Assembly: GCA_016284355.1 (NCBI GenBank)
Contig: JAEEOQ010000004.1
Span: 80,135-144,134, forward strand
Reading direction: 5' to 3'
Length of the DNA stretch: 64,000 bases
Source: Lachnospiraceae bacterium
GTDB taxonomy: Bacteria > Bacillota > Clostridia > Lachnospirales > Lachnospiraceae
A program made the translations under genes and the position numbers. The notes under the pieces were generated by a model that worked only from the letters and a program-made list of their open reading frames with translations, did no database searches and was not told the origin of the DNA. Shown in pieces: positions 24,380 through 32,869 of this stretch. Position 1 is the first letter of the stretch. Each line of letters opens with the position of its first letter.

Positions 24380-25720
24380 ATGAGATTATTTAAGAAAAAA
24401 GAAACAAAAGAATATAAACATGTACATAAGATAACAAAAATAGAAGAAGATTCAATAGCTGAGGCTCTTAAGATAAAGCCGGGTGATGAACTCCTTACCA
24501 TCAACGGGCAGGAAATGGCAGATGTCCTTGATTATCATTATCTTATACACGACGAAAACATTGAGCTTCTCATTAGAAAGCCAAACGGCAAAGAAAAGCT
24601 TTTTGAATTTGAAAAAGATTATGATGATGATCTTGGCATCGAATTTGAAGACGGACTTATGGATGATTACAAGTCCTGCCACAATAAGTGCATTTTCTGT
24701 TTTATCGATCAGATGCCAAAGGGAATGCGTGAAACGCTTTATTTTAAAGATGATGATTCAAGGCTTTCCTTCCTGCAGGGTAACTATATTACCCTTACAA
24801 ATCTTTCGGAAGCTGAGATAGACAGGATGATAAAGTATAAGCTAAGTCCTATAAATATCTCTGTACAGGCCACAAATCCCGAGCTTCGCTGCAAGATGCT
24901 AAACAACAGATTTGCAGGAAACATCATGGACATAATCGGCAGATTTGCAGATGCCGGCATTATGATGAACACTCAGGTTGTACTTTGTAAGGGATATAAT
25001 GACGGCGCAGAACTTGACAGAACAATTACAGATCTTTCAAAATATGCTGATAACATAATAGGTCTTTCCGTAGTTCCTGCAGGTCTTACCAAATTCCGCG
25101 AAGGTCTTGCAAAGCTATACGAATTTGACGAAAAAGAGTCCATGGATGTTCTTATCCAGATTCATAACTGGCAGGAAAAAATGCTTAAGACCTGCGGCTC
25201 AAGATTTGTATTTGCAAGTGATGAATGGTACATAAAAGCAAATCATCCGATTCCGCCGGCTTCATATTATGAAGGTTACGGTCAGCTTGAAAACGGTGTG
25301 GGCATGATAAGAAGCCTTGTAGATGAAGTACATGAGGCTATAGGTAATTACAGCTATGAGGGCCGTGAAAAACTTGTTTCCATAGCCACAGGCGTTATAG
25401 CTTACCCTTATATAAAAGAGCTTGCAGACTTTGTCTCAGACCATTTTCCTAAAGTTAAGGTTAATGTATATAAGATAATCAATAACTTTTTTGGTGAAAG
25501 CATCACTGTAGCAGGTCTGATCACAGGAAAAGACCTTATTGAGCAGCTTACAGGAATAGAACTTGGAGAAAAGCTTCTTCTGACAGAAACAATGTTTAGA
25601 AGCGGCGAGGAAACACTTCTTGACGATCTGACAAAGACAGATGTTGAAAACGCTTTACAAACCGAAATTGCTATTGTAAAATCAGAAGGCGATGCATTTA
25701 TTAGTTCAATATTAGAGTAA
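24380..25720 (+). CDS. PDZ and DUF512 radical-SAM-like iron-sulfur protein
   Basis: A 446-residue protein of the COG1625/DUF512 family. It starts with a PDZ-like region (residues 15-80, [15 protein letters not shown]), then a cysteine motif CxxxCxxC at Cys100, Cys104 and Cys107 ([14 protein letters not shown]) in a radical SAM-like fold, and ends with the DUF512 domain from about residue 215. The family is widespread next to der in Firmicutes and cyanobacteria, but its reaction is unknown. Here it directly precedes der by two bases or so, which fits that pattern. Confidence 0.85.
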   Translation: MRLFKKKETKEYKHVHKITKIEEDSIAEALKIKPGDELLTINGQEMADVLDYHYLIHDENIELLIRKPNGKEKLFEFEKDYDDDLGIEFEDGLMDDYKSCHNKCIFCFIDQMPKGMRETLYFKDDDSRLSFLQGNYITLTNLSEAEIDRMIKYKLSPINISVQATNPELRCKMLNNRFAGNIMDIIGRFADAGIMMNTQVVLCKGYNDGAELDRTITDLSKYADNIIGLSVVPAGLTKFREGLAKLYEFDEKESMDVLIQIHNWQEKMLKTCGSRFVFASDEWYIKANHPIPPASYYEGYGQLENGVGMIRSLVDEVHEAIGNYSYEGREKLVSIATGVIAYPYIKELADFVSDHFPKVKVNVYKIINNFFGESITVAGLITGKDLIEQLTGIELGEKLLLTETMFRSGEETLLDDLTKTDVENALQTEIAIVKSEGDAFISSILE

Positions 25721-25734
25721 AGGTGTTGATAAAT

Positions 25735-27060
25735 TTGAGTAAACCCATAGTTGCCATTGTAGGAAGGCCAAACGTAGGTAAATCTACTCTTTTTAACCTT
25801 CTTGCAGGCGAAAAGATATCTATAGTAAAAGATTATCCGGGCGTTACAAGAGACCGTATCTATGCAGATGTTAACTGGCTTGATAAACAGTTTACTATTA
25901 TAGATACAGGTGGTATTGAGCCTGAGAGTAAAGATATGATGCTTAAGTTCATGCGTGCCCAGGCAGAGATTGCCATCGAAACAGCAGATGTCATCATATT
26001 CCTTACAGATGTAAGACAGGGACTTGTTGATGCAGATTCAAAGGTTGCTGATATGCTCCGAAAATCAAGAAAGCCTGTTGTACTTGTAGTAAATAAAGTA
26101 GATGATTTTAAGAAATTAACTCCTGATGTATACGAGTTTTACAATCTTGGCATAGGCGAGCCTATCCCAATTTCATCTTCTTCAAAGCTTGGTATAGGCG
26201 ATATGCTTGATGAGGTGATAAAGTATTTCCCTGAAGGAAGCGCAGAGGCGGAAGAAGACGACAGGCCAAAGATCGCTGTTGTCGGAAAGCCTAACGTAGG
26301 TAAGTCATCCATTATCAATAAGCTCCTTGGCGAAGACCGTGTTATCGTTTCAAATATCGCCGGCACCACACGCGATGCCATAGACACAGAGGTCAAATGG
26401 AACGGTAAAGAATATGTTTTCATTGATACCGCAGGGCTTAGGCGAAAAAGCAAGATCAAGGAAGAGATAGAGAAGTTCAGTATCATCAGAACTGTTTCTG
26501 CTGTAGAAAGAGCAGATGTAGTTGTTCTTGTTATAGATGCTACAGAAGGCGTTACAGAGCAGGACGCAAAAATAGCCGGAATTGCACACGAACGCGGCAA
26601 AGGCATGGTTGTGGCGGTAAATAAATGGGATGCCATCGAAAAAAATGACAAGACCATGTATGAGCACACAAACAAGATAAAAGAGATCCTTTCTTTTATG
26701 CCTTATGCTGAATATATTTTTATATCGGCTCTTACAGGTCAGCGTCTTCCAAAGCTTTTTGAGACAATAGACGCAGTTATAGAAAATCATTCGCTTAGAA
26801 TAGCAACAGGTGTATTAAACGAGATCCTTACCGAGGCAGTTTCTCTTCAGCAGCCGCCTTCCGATAAAGGTAAGCGCCTTAAGATATTCTATATGACTCA
26901 GGTTTCCGTTAAGCCGCCTACCTTTGTTATCTTTGTTAACAGCAAAGATCTTATGCATTTTTCATATACCAGATATATTGAAAACAAAATAAGGGAGGCC
27001 TTTGGTTTTTCGGGTACCCCTCTTAGATTTATAATTAGAGAAAGAAGCGAAAAAGGCTGA
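25735..27060 (+). CDS. der: Ribosome-associated double GTPase Der (EngA)
   Basis: An essential two-domain GTPase for 50S maturation. The 441-residue chain has G1 motifs GRPNVGKST near residue 10 and GKPNVGKSS near 185, G3 motifs DTGGI and DTAGL, G4 motifs NKVD and NKWD, and a C-terminal KH-like domain ([27 protein letters not shown] region). I choose TTG at 25735 because it begins the conserved [11 protein letters not shown] and follows AAAGGTG at a suitable distance; a GTG at 25723 is possible. Confidence 0.97.
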   Translation: MSKPIVAIVGRPNVGKSTLFNLLAGEKISIVKDYPGVTRDRIYADVNWLDKQFTIIDTGGIEPESKDMMLKFMRAQAEIAIETADVIIFLTDVRQGLVDADSKVADMLRKSRKPVVLVVNKVDDFKKLTPDVYEFYNLGIGEPIPISSSSKLGIGDMLDEVIKYFPEGSAEAEEDDRPKIAVVGKPNVGKSSIINKLLGEDRVIVSNIAGTTRDAIDTEVKWNGKEYVFIDTAGLRRKSKIKEEIEKFSIIRTVSAVERADVVVLVIDATEGVTEQDAKIAGIAHERGKGMVVAVNKWDAIEKNDKTMYEHTNKIKEILSFMPYAEYIFISALTGQRLPKLFETIDAVIENHSLRIATGVLNEILTEAVSLQQPPSDKGKRLKIFYMTQVSVKPPTFVIFVNSKDLMHFSYTRYIENKIREAFGFSGTPLRFIIRERSEKG

Positions 27061-27067
27061 TAAGACT

Positions 27068-27724
27068 ATGAACATTTTATATTCTGTTATTGTTTTTGTA
27101 TGTGGATCCTTATTCGGTAATATTTCTACCGGATACTTTATAGCTAAAAAGAATCATGTTGACATTATGCATGAGGGAAGCGGTAATGTAGGCAGTACAA
27201 ACGCCATGAGAACCATGGGTACAAAATTAGGTCTTATAACACTTCTTGGAGACATAATAAAAGCTGTTTTACCTTTATGTCTTGTAAGATTTGTATTTTT
27301 TAAAGACCTTGCAGGGCTTTCAAACGGAGCATTTTCAACTGACTACTTTGTACTATTAACAGGTCTTGGCGTTGTAGTCGGACATTGCTTTCCATTCTGG
27401 CTCCATTTTAAAGGCGGAAAGGGTATCGCATCCACAGGCGGCAGCATTATAGTGTTTAACCCACTTATGGCAGGTATCCTTTTTAGTATATTCTGTGTTA
27501 TTGTAGCTATTTTCAGATACGTATCTTTAGGTTCACTTATAGCGATCCTTGGAGTACCTGTTGCAATAGCTTTCATGTACCCGGGCAAATGGGTCCTTAT
27601 AATAATAGGTGCCTGCTATACCCTTGTGGCTTATTATCAGCACAGAGGAAATATTGACAGACTGATCCATCACAATGAGAGAAAGTTCTCATTTGGCAAA
27701 AAAGACAAAAAAGAGGAAAACTAA
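27068..27724 (+). CDS. plsY: Glycerol-3-phosphate acyltransferase PlsY
   Basis: A membrane enzyme that transfers the acyl group from acyl phosphate to glycerol-3-phosphate, starting phospholipid synthesis. The 218 residues hold several hydrophobic segments and the three loop motifs: GSGNVGSTNAMR, GHCFPFWLHFKGGKGIA and the late YYQHRGNIDRLIHHNERK. It is followed after one base by gpsA, which makes its substrate, a common and functionally sensible pairing. Confidence 0.95.
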   Translation: MNILYSVIVFVCGSLFGNISTGYFIAKKNHVDIMHEGSGNVGSTNAMRTMGTKLGLITLLGDIIKAVLPLCLVRFVFFKDLAGLSNGAFSTDYFVLLTGLGVVVGHCFPFWLHFKGGKGIASTGGSIIVFNPLMAGILFSIFCVIVAIFRYVSLGSLIAILGVPVAIAFMYPGKWVLIIIGACYTLVAYYQHRGNIDRLIHHNERKFSFGKKDKKEEN

Positions 27725-27725
27725 T

Positions 27726-28745
27726 ATGAATATTGGAATACTTGGAGCAGGAAGCTGGGGAACAGCGATCGCCATCCTCCTTGCAAATAACGGACATGAA
27801 ATTACACTTTGGTCTGCGCTTGAAGCAGAAGTCAAAGAACTTACAGAAAAAAGAGCACTTCCGTCAAGACTTCCGGGCGCTCATCTTCAAGATAACATAA
27901 CAGTAACAGGTGATCTTAAGACTGCCTGCGAAAATAAAGATCTTATAGTTTTTGCGGTAGCTTCTCCGTTTGTAAGAAAGACAGCAAATACTGCAGCTCC
28001 TCTTATTGACAGAAAGATCCCTGTGGTAAATGTGGCAAAGGGTATCGAAGAAGGCTCCCTTATGACTCTTACTGAGATCATAGAAGATGAGTTTAAAAAA
28101 GATAATGGCAATCCCGGCAACGTTTCTGTTCTTTCCGGGCCAAGTCACGCCGAAGAAGTAAGCCTGGGTGTTCCTACCACATGTGTAGTAGGATCTAAAG
28201 ATAGAGAAACAGCATGCCTTATACAGGATGCTTTTATGACAGAAGTGTTCAGAGTTTACACAAGCCCTGATATCACAGGTATTGAGATAGGCGGTTCTTT
28301 AAAGAACGTTATCGCACTTGCTGCAGGAATCTGTGATGGTCTTGGATACGGAGACAACACCAAAGCCGCACTTATGACAAGAGGTATAAATGAGATAAGC
28401 CGTCTTGGCATCGCTATGGGCGGAAAAATAGAAACCTTTGCAGGTTTATCCGGTATAGGCGATCTTATAGTTACCTGTACTTCACATCACAGCCGTAACT
28501 GGAATGCAGGAAATCTTATCGGAAAAGGCTATACGGCAAATCAGGCCATGAGAGAAGTGGGTCAGGTCGTAGAAGGTGTTTTCTGTGCCAAGGCTGCACT
28601 TGAACTTGCCAAAAAGTATGAAGTTGACATGCCGATAGTTGAGCAGATGAATGATATCCTCTTTAATAACAAAATGGCTAAAACTGCTGTATCTGAGCTG
28701 TTTTGCAGAGATAAGAGAGTAGAGAATTCGCACCTTAAGTGGTAG
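27726..28745 (+). CDS. gpsA: Glycerol-3-phosphate dehydrogenase [NAD(P)+]
   Basis: It reduces dihydroxyacetone phosphate to sn-glycerol-3-phosphate for membrane lipids. The 339 residues start with the Rossmann motif GILGAGSWGTAIA, followed by VNVAKGIEEG, LSGPSHAEEV and the catalytic-domain signature EIGGSLKNVIALAAGICDG, shown in part. The ATG at 27726 immediately follows the plsY stop; an upstream in-frame TTG-type extension would run through plsY. Supplies PlsY in the same operon. Confidence 0.97.
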   Translation: MNIGILGAGSWGTAIAILLANNGHEITLWSALEAEVKELTEKRALPSRLPGAHLQDNITVTGDLKTACENKDLIVFAVASPFVRKTANTAAPLIDRKIPVVNVAKGIEEGSLMTLTEIIEDEFKKDNGNPGNVSVLSGPSHAEEVSLGVPTTCVVGSKDRETACLIQDAFMTEVFRVYTSPDITGIEIGGSLKNVIALAAGICDGLGYGDNTKAALMTRGINEISRLGIAMGGKIETFAGLSGIGDLIVTCTSHHSRNWNAGNLIGKGYTANQAMREVGQVVEGVFCAKAALELAKKYEVDMPIVEQMNDILFNNKMAKTAVSELFCRDKRVENSHLKW

Positions 28746-28761
28746 TTTTTCTTACATCTAT

Positions 28762-28790
28762 TTGTGTCATTTTTGTTTCAAGCCTATACT
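28762..28790 (+). promoter_or_regulatory. Candidate promoter in the gpsA-NlpC gap
   Basis: TTGTGT (28762-28767), 17-base spacer, TATACT (28785-28790). The -35 match is modest and the -10 good. A transcript from here would begin near 28797 and meet the terminator at 28866. Confidence 0.4.
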
Positions 28791-28796
28791 TGTAGA

Positions 28797-28895
28797 ATGC
28801 ATAAAAAGAGAAGGCGTGAAACATTTGTGAAATAAATAAAGTTCACAAAAACCGTCAAAAATATCAACCTTCGTGAGTTTTTCGCGAAGGTTTTT
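28797..28895 (+). ncRNA. Candidate small RNA or leader between gpsA and the NlpC/P60 gene
   Basis: The 300-base gap 28746-29045 has no convincing coding frame. It holds a possible promoter, then about 100 bases with an 8-base inverted repeat TTTGTGAA (28824-28831)/TTCACAAA (28842-28849) and a terminator at its end. This layout could make a short RNA. It could equally be just the 3' end of the gpsA transcript. I did not recognise a known riboswitch class. Confidence 0.3.
28866..28895 (+). terminator. Intrinsic terminator downstream of gpsA
   Basis: AACCTTCG (28866-28873), 11-base loop, CGAAGGTT (28885-28892), then T residues. About 120 bases after the gpsA stop. Confidence 0.8.
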
Positions 28896-28949
28896 GTTTA
28901 CTTTCACCATATATTTTTACCTTTCGCACCAAAAAGTTCTGCCATAATG

Positions 28950-28978
28950 TTGACAAATTTAACCTCAGTTGATATAAT
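28950..28978 (+). promoter_or_regulatory. Consensus promoter of the NlpC/P60 gene
   Basis: TTGACA (28950-28955), 17-base spacer, TATAAT (28973-28978), exact consensus, giving a leader of about 60 bases before the ATG at 29046. Confidence 0.92.
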
Positions 28979-29045
28979 TAGCATATAAAAGTTAATACTT
29001 TTGTAACAATCTTTAATTTTTTGGTAATGTGACCGGAGGTTAATA

Positions 29046-30095
29046 ATGAATTTTGCAGCTAAATGCTCACTGGCTTTACTTGCAGGGATTACAATTACGG
29101 GAATTACATACGGCAAGGCTTACGCAGCTCCAAGTGCAAGCATCGGAGAAAGAAGCGTTGCAGGTATTACAAAGTGTATAGATCAGTATTATGAAAAGCA
29201 GATCGAAAAGGAGAGTATCCAGACCTTATCTCTCGAAGATCAATACGAAGACAACCTTGGTATTGCAGATGTAGATAATCATCTTAATATCAGATCCGGT
29301 GCCGGAACTAATTACGGTATCGTAGGTAAGCTTCCTAAAGATGCGGGCTGTTATATTTACAAGATCGATGAAAACGGCTGGGCAAAGATCTCATCAGGCG
29401 GAGTTAAGGGTTATGTAAAAGCAGAGTACCTTATTACAGGCGACAAAGCTAAAGAATATGCCAAAAAGGTAGGTTTCTTTGCAGCTACAGTTACTACAAA
29501 TACTCTTAATGTCAGAGAAGAGCCTACTACAGACAGTTCAATCCTTACACAGATTGGTGACTCACAGAGTTTTGAAGTTTTAGATGACGACACGATCTCA
29601 AAAGACTGGGTTAAGATCCAGGTAGATGACAAAGAAGGTTATGTCAGTGCAGAGTACGTTGAGATCGAGTTTATGCTTAAGAAAGCCGTATCAGATTACG
29701 GTATCACTGTTGGCGGCGTCGGTGGAGTAAGCTCCACAAGAGCAAACATGATCGCATACGGAAAGCAGTTTGTTGGTAACAGATATGTTTACGGCGGTAA
29801 TTCCCTTACAAACGGAATCGACTGCTCAGGCTTTACAAAAGCACTTTATGCATATATCGGTTATTCAATACCTCGTACAGCAGCCACCCAGGCTAACTGC
29901 GGCAGAAGGATCAGTTTTTCCGAGATTAAACCGGGTGATCTTGTATGTTACTACAGCGGCGGTTATGTAAGCCACGTTGCTATGTATATTGGCAACAATC
30001 AGATACTTCATGCTTCAAACCCACGTCAGGGTATCATGATCAGTAACATGTGGTATCAGACTCCATACTGCTACGTTAGAGTTATTAATGATTAA
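29046..30095 (+). CDS. Secreted SH3-domain NlpC/P60 peptidoglycan endopeptidase
   Basis: A 349-residue exported cell-wall hydrolase. It has a signal peptide (MNFAAKCSLALLAGITITG, with a likely cut near AYA-AP at residue 27), two bacterial SH3 domains (about residues 78-135 with LNIRSGAGTNYGIVGKL, and 145-210 with LNVREEPTTDSSILTQIG) that probably bind wall peptides, and a C-terminal NlpC/P60 domain. The catalytic pair is Cys260 in GIDCSGF and His310 in YVSHVAMYIG. It probably cuts the D-Glu/mDAP bond of stem peptides. Its own consensus promoter and terminator make it a single-gene unit. Confidence 0.95.
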   Translation: MNFAAKCSLALLAGITITGITYGKAYAAPSASIGERSVAGITKCIDQYYEKQIEKESIQTLSLEDQYEDNLGIADVDNHLNIRSGAGTNYGIVGKLPKDAGCYIYKIDENGWAKISSGGVKGYVKAEYLITGDKAKEYAKKVGFFAATVTTNTLNVREEPTTDSSILTQIGDSQSFEVLDDDTISKDWVKIQVDDKEGYVSAEYVEIEFMLKKAVSDYGITVGGVGGVSSTRANMIAYGKQFVGNRYVYGGNSLTNGIDCSGFTKALYAYIGYSIPRTAATQANCGRRISFSEIKPGDLVCYYSGGYVSHVAMYIGNNQILHASNPRQGIMISNMWYQTPYCYVRVIND

Positions 30096-30104
30096 TCTAT
30101 ATAA

Positions 30105-30137
30105 AAGAAAGCGGATTTTTCCGCTTTCTTTTTTTCT
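30105..30137 (+). terminator. Intrinsic terminator after the NlpC/P60 gene
   Basis: AAGAAAGCGGA (30105-30115), TTTT loop, TCCGCTTTCTT (30120-30130), then T residues. Confidence 0.92.
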
Positions 30138-30188
30138 CCAATTTTGATACAATATCTTGGGACATTTTAAACTCGGGGGTACTACATA

Positions 30189-32864
30189 ATGGATGAAGAT
30201 CTTTCAAAATTTTCTCCTCTGATGCAGCAATATTTTGCCATCAAAAACGAATATAAAGATTGTATATTATTTTACCGTCTCGGAGATTTTTACGAGATGT
30301 TTTATGATGATGCGGTTCTTGTTTCAAAAGAACTGGAACTTACACTTACGGGAAAGAATGTAGGTCAGCCTGAACGTGCTCCTATGTGCGGTATTCCTTT
30401 CCATTCTTATGAAAATTATCTTACAAGACTCATAGATAAAGGCTATAAGGTAGCTATCTGCGAGCAGGTAGAAGACCCAAAGACTGCAAAGGGTCTTGTA
30501 AAACGCGAGGTTATACGTATCGTAACACCCGGAACAAACCTTGTTACCTCTTCTCTTGACGAAAGCCGTAATAATTATCTTATGGCAATTGCCATGATGG
30601 ATGACTGTTTCGGATTATCCGTAATAGACATAACCACCGGCGATTTTCTTGTTACAGAGATAGATTCGGAAAGAAAGCTTCTTGATGAGATATCAAAATT
30701 TGAACCATCAGAGATCATTTGTAATGAAGCCTTCGGTATTTCAGGCATACTTTCAGATGAGATGAAAGAAAAGATGCATATAACACTTTCATCTTTAGAG
30801 AAGAAATATTGTAACGATGAAACTTGCAAGAAAGTTCTTCTTGACCATTTTAATATACATAGTCTTGAAGGCCTGGGGCTTTCAGATTATTCAGTAGGTA
30901 TAATCGCCTGCGGCATGACCATAATGTATCTTCTTGATACTCAAAAATGTGAACTTTCAAACATTATAGGTATCACTCCTTACACCAGCGGTAAGTATAT
31001 GATACTTGATTCTTCAACAAGAAGAAACCTTGAACTTACAGAGACATTAAGGGAAAAGCAAAAGAGAGGCTCCCTTCTTTGGATCCTTGATAAAACAAAG
31101 ACAGCTATGGGTGCCAGACTTCTTAGAAGTTATATAGAGCAGCCTCTTTTAGATGAAACCCTTATTAACGAAAGGCTTGATGCAATAGAAAGTTTTTCAT
31201 CAGATATTATCACAAGAGAAGAGATACGAGAATATCTTAATCCTGTATACGACCTTGAAAGACTTATAGGAAAGGTGAGTTTTAAAAGTGCAGGGCCAAG
31301 AGATCTGCTGGCTTTCCATCAGTCTCTTTCCATGCTTCCATTTATTAAAAACCTTCTTTCAGAGTTTAACTGCAAGCTTTTAAAGGATCTGTATAACAAC
31401 CTTGATCCTCTTACAGACCTATACGATCTTATAGATGCATCAATAAACGAGGATGCTCCTCTTACCGTAAGAGAGGGAGATATTATCAAAAACGGCTATA
31501 ATGAAGAGGTTGACAGGCTCAGAAAAGCAAAAACAGAGGGTAAGACCTGGGTTGCCGAGATTCTTGAAAAAGAAAGAGAAAGAACAGGTATCAAAAACCT
31601 TAAAGTAAGCTTTAACAAAGTTTTTGGTTATTATCTTGAAGTCACAAATTCCTTTAAAGATATGGTGCCTGCGGAGTGGATACGAAAACAGACCCTTACA
31701 GGCTCTGAAAGATATATAACTCCTGAGCTTAAAGAGCTTGAAGACACAATACTTAATGCAGAAGAAAAGCTTGTAGCTCTTGAATACAATCTTTTTGTAG
31801 AGATACGAGAAAAAATAGCAAGCCAGATGACCCGTATCATGGCAACTGCAAAGGCGGTTGCCGCAGTTGACGTATTTACCGACCTTTCTTTGGTTGCTGA
31901 AAAGAACGATTACGTTAGACCAAATATAAATAACGCCGGAGTCATAGATATAAAAGACGGAAGACATCCGGTGGTTGAAAAAATGATACCCGATTCCACA
32001 TTTGTGGCAAATGACACTTACCTTGACAATGAATCCAAACGTGTATCTATAATCACAGGCCCAAATATGGCAGGTAAATCAACCTATATGCGTCAGAGTG
32101 CACTTATAGTTCTTATGGCTCAGATAGGATGCTATGTTCCTGCAAGAGAGGCAAATATCGGTATCTGCGACAGGATATTTACAAGAGTAGGAGCTTCTGA
32201 TGACCTTGCCAGCGGCCAAAGTACATTTATGGTAGAAATGAGTGAAGTTTCAAATATTCTTCGAAACGCCACAAAAGACAGCCTTCTAATCCTTGATGAA
32301 ATAGGCCGAGGAACAAGTACTTATGATGGCCTTTCTATTGCCTGGGCTGTTGTTGAATATATTGCAGATAAGTCAGTGCTTGGCGCAAAAGCTCTTTTTG
32401 CCACCCATTATCACGAACTTACAGAGCTTGAAGGCAAGCTTTCAGGCGTAAATAATTACTGCATTGCCGTAAAAGAGCAGGGAGATGACATCATTTTCCT
32501 CCGAAAGATAATCTCGGGAGGGGCAGATAAGTCTTACGGAATCCAGGTTGCAAGACTCGCCGGCGTTCCTGAGACTGTACTTGAAAGAGCAAAGGTAATT
32601 GCAGATAAGCTCGACCTTAATGATGTCAGAAACTCTGACAGGACCAACGTTATTTCCTTCCTTGAGGAAAATGCAGATCTTACCAAATCTGTATTTAAAG
32701 TTTCAAAGAAACGTCCTGATGAGAACCAGCTTTCACTTTTTGGCTCTTCATTAAACGAAGACGTGATCATAGAACTTAGGGATATGAATTTATCTGAGAT
32801 ATCCCCTATAGACGCTTTAAATAAGCTCTATCAGATGCAAAAAACTATCAAATCGAGGACTTAA
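30189..32864 (+). CDS. mutS: DNA mismatch repair protein MutS
   Basis: It recognises mismatches and recruits MutL. The 891-residue chain begins with the mismatch-binding domain, including the phenylalanine-x-glutamate motif in GDFYEMF, then connector, lever, clamp and the ABC ATPase with Walker A GPNMAGKSTYMRQ (from Gly624), the signature region LASGQSTFMVEMSE and Walker B LLILDEIGRGTSTYDG. GGGGG before the ATG is eight bases away. mutL follows after five bases. Confidence 0.98.
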   Translation: MDEDLSKFSPLMQQYFAIKNEYKDCILFYRLGDFYEMFYDDAVLVSKELELTLTGKNVGQPERAPMCGIPFHSYENYLTRLIDKGYKVAICEQVEDPKTAKGLVKREVIRIVTPGTNLVTSSLDESRNNYLMAIAMMDDCFGLSVIDITTGDFLVTEIDSERKLLDEISKFEPSEIICNEAFGISGILSDEMKEKMHITLSSLEKKYCNDETCKKVLLDHFNIHSLEGLGLSDYSVGIIACGMTIMYLLDTQKCELSNIIGITPYTSGKYMILDSSTRRNLELTETLREKQKRGSLLWILDKTKTAMGARLLRSYIEQPLLDETLINERLDAIESFSSDIITREEIREYLNPVYDLERLIGKVSFKSAGPRDLLAFHQSLSMLPFIKNLLSEFNCKLLKDLYNNLDPLTDLYDLIDASINEDAPLTVREGDIIKNGYNEEVDRLRKAKTEGKTWVAEILEKERERTGIKNLKVSFNKVFGYYLEVTNSFKDMVPAEWIRKQTLTGSERYITPELKELEDTILNAEEKLVALEYNLFVEIREKIASQMTRIMATAKAVAAVDVFTDLSLVAEKNDYVRPNINNAGVIDIKDGRHPVVEKMIPDSTFVANDTYLDNESKRVSIITGPNMAGKSTYMRQSALIVLMAQIGCYVPAREANIGICDRIFTRVGASDDLASGQSTFMVEMSEVSNILRNATKDSLLILDEIGRGTSTYDGLSIAWAVVEYIADKSVLGAKALFATHYHELTELEGKLSGVNNYCIAVKEQGDDIIFLRKIISGGADKSYGIQVARLAGVPETVLERAKVIADKLDLNDVRNSDRTNVISFLEENADLTKSVFKVSKKRPDENQLSLFGSSLNEDVIIELRDMNLSEISPIDALNKLYQMQKTIKSRT

Positions 32865-32869
32865 AGCTT

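Noticed and set aside
26139..26675. A 178-codon minus-strand frame under der
   Set aside because: Serine-rich antisense of a GTPase gene; no independent signals.
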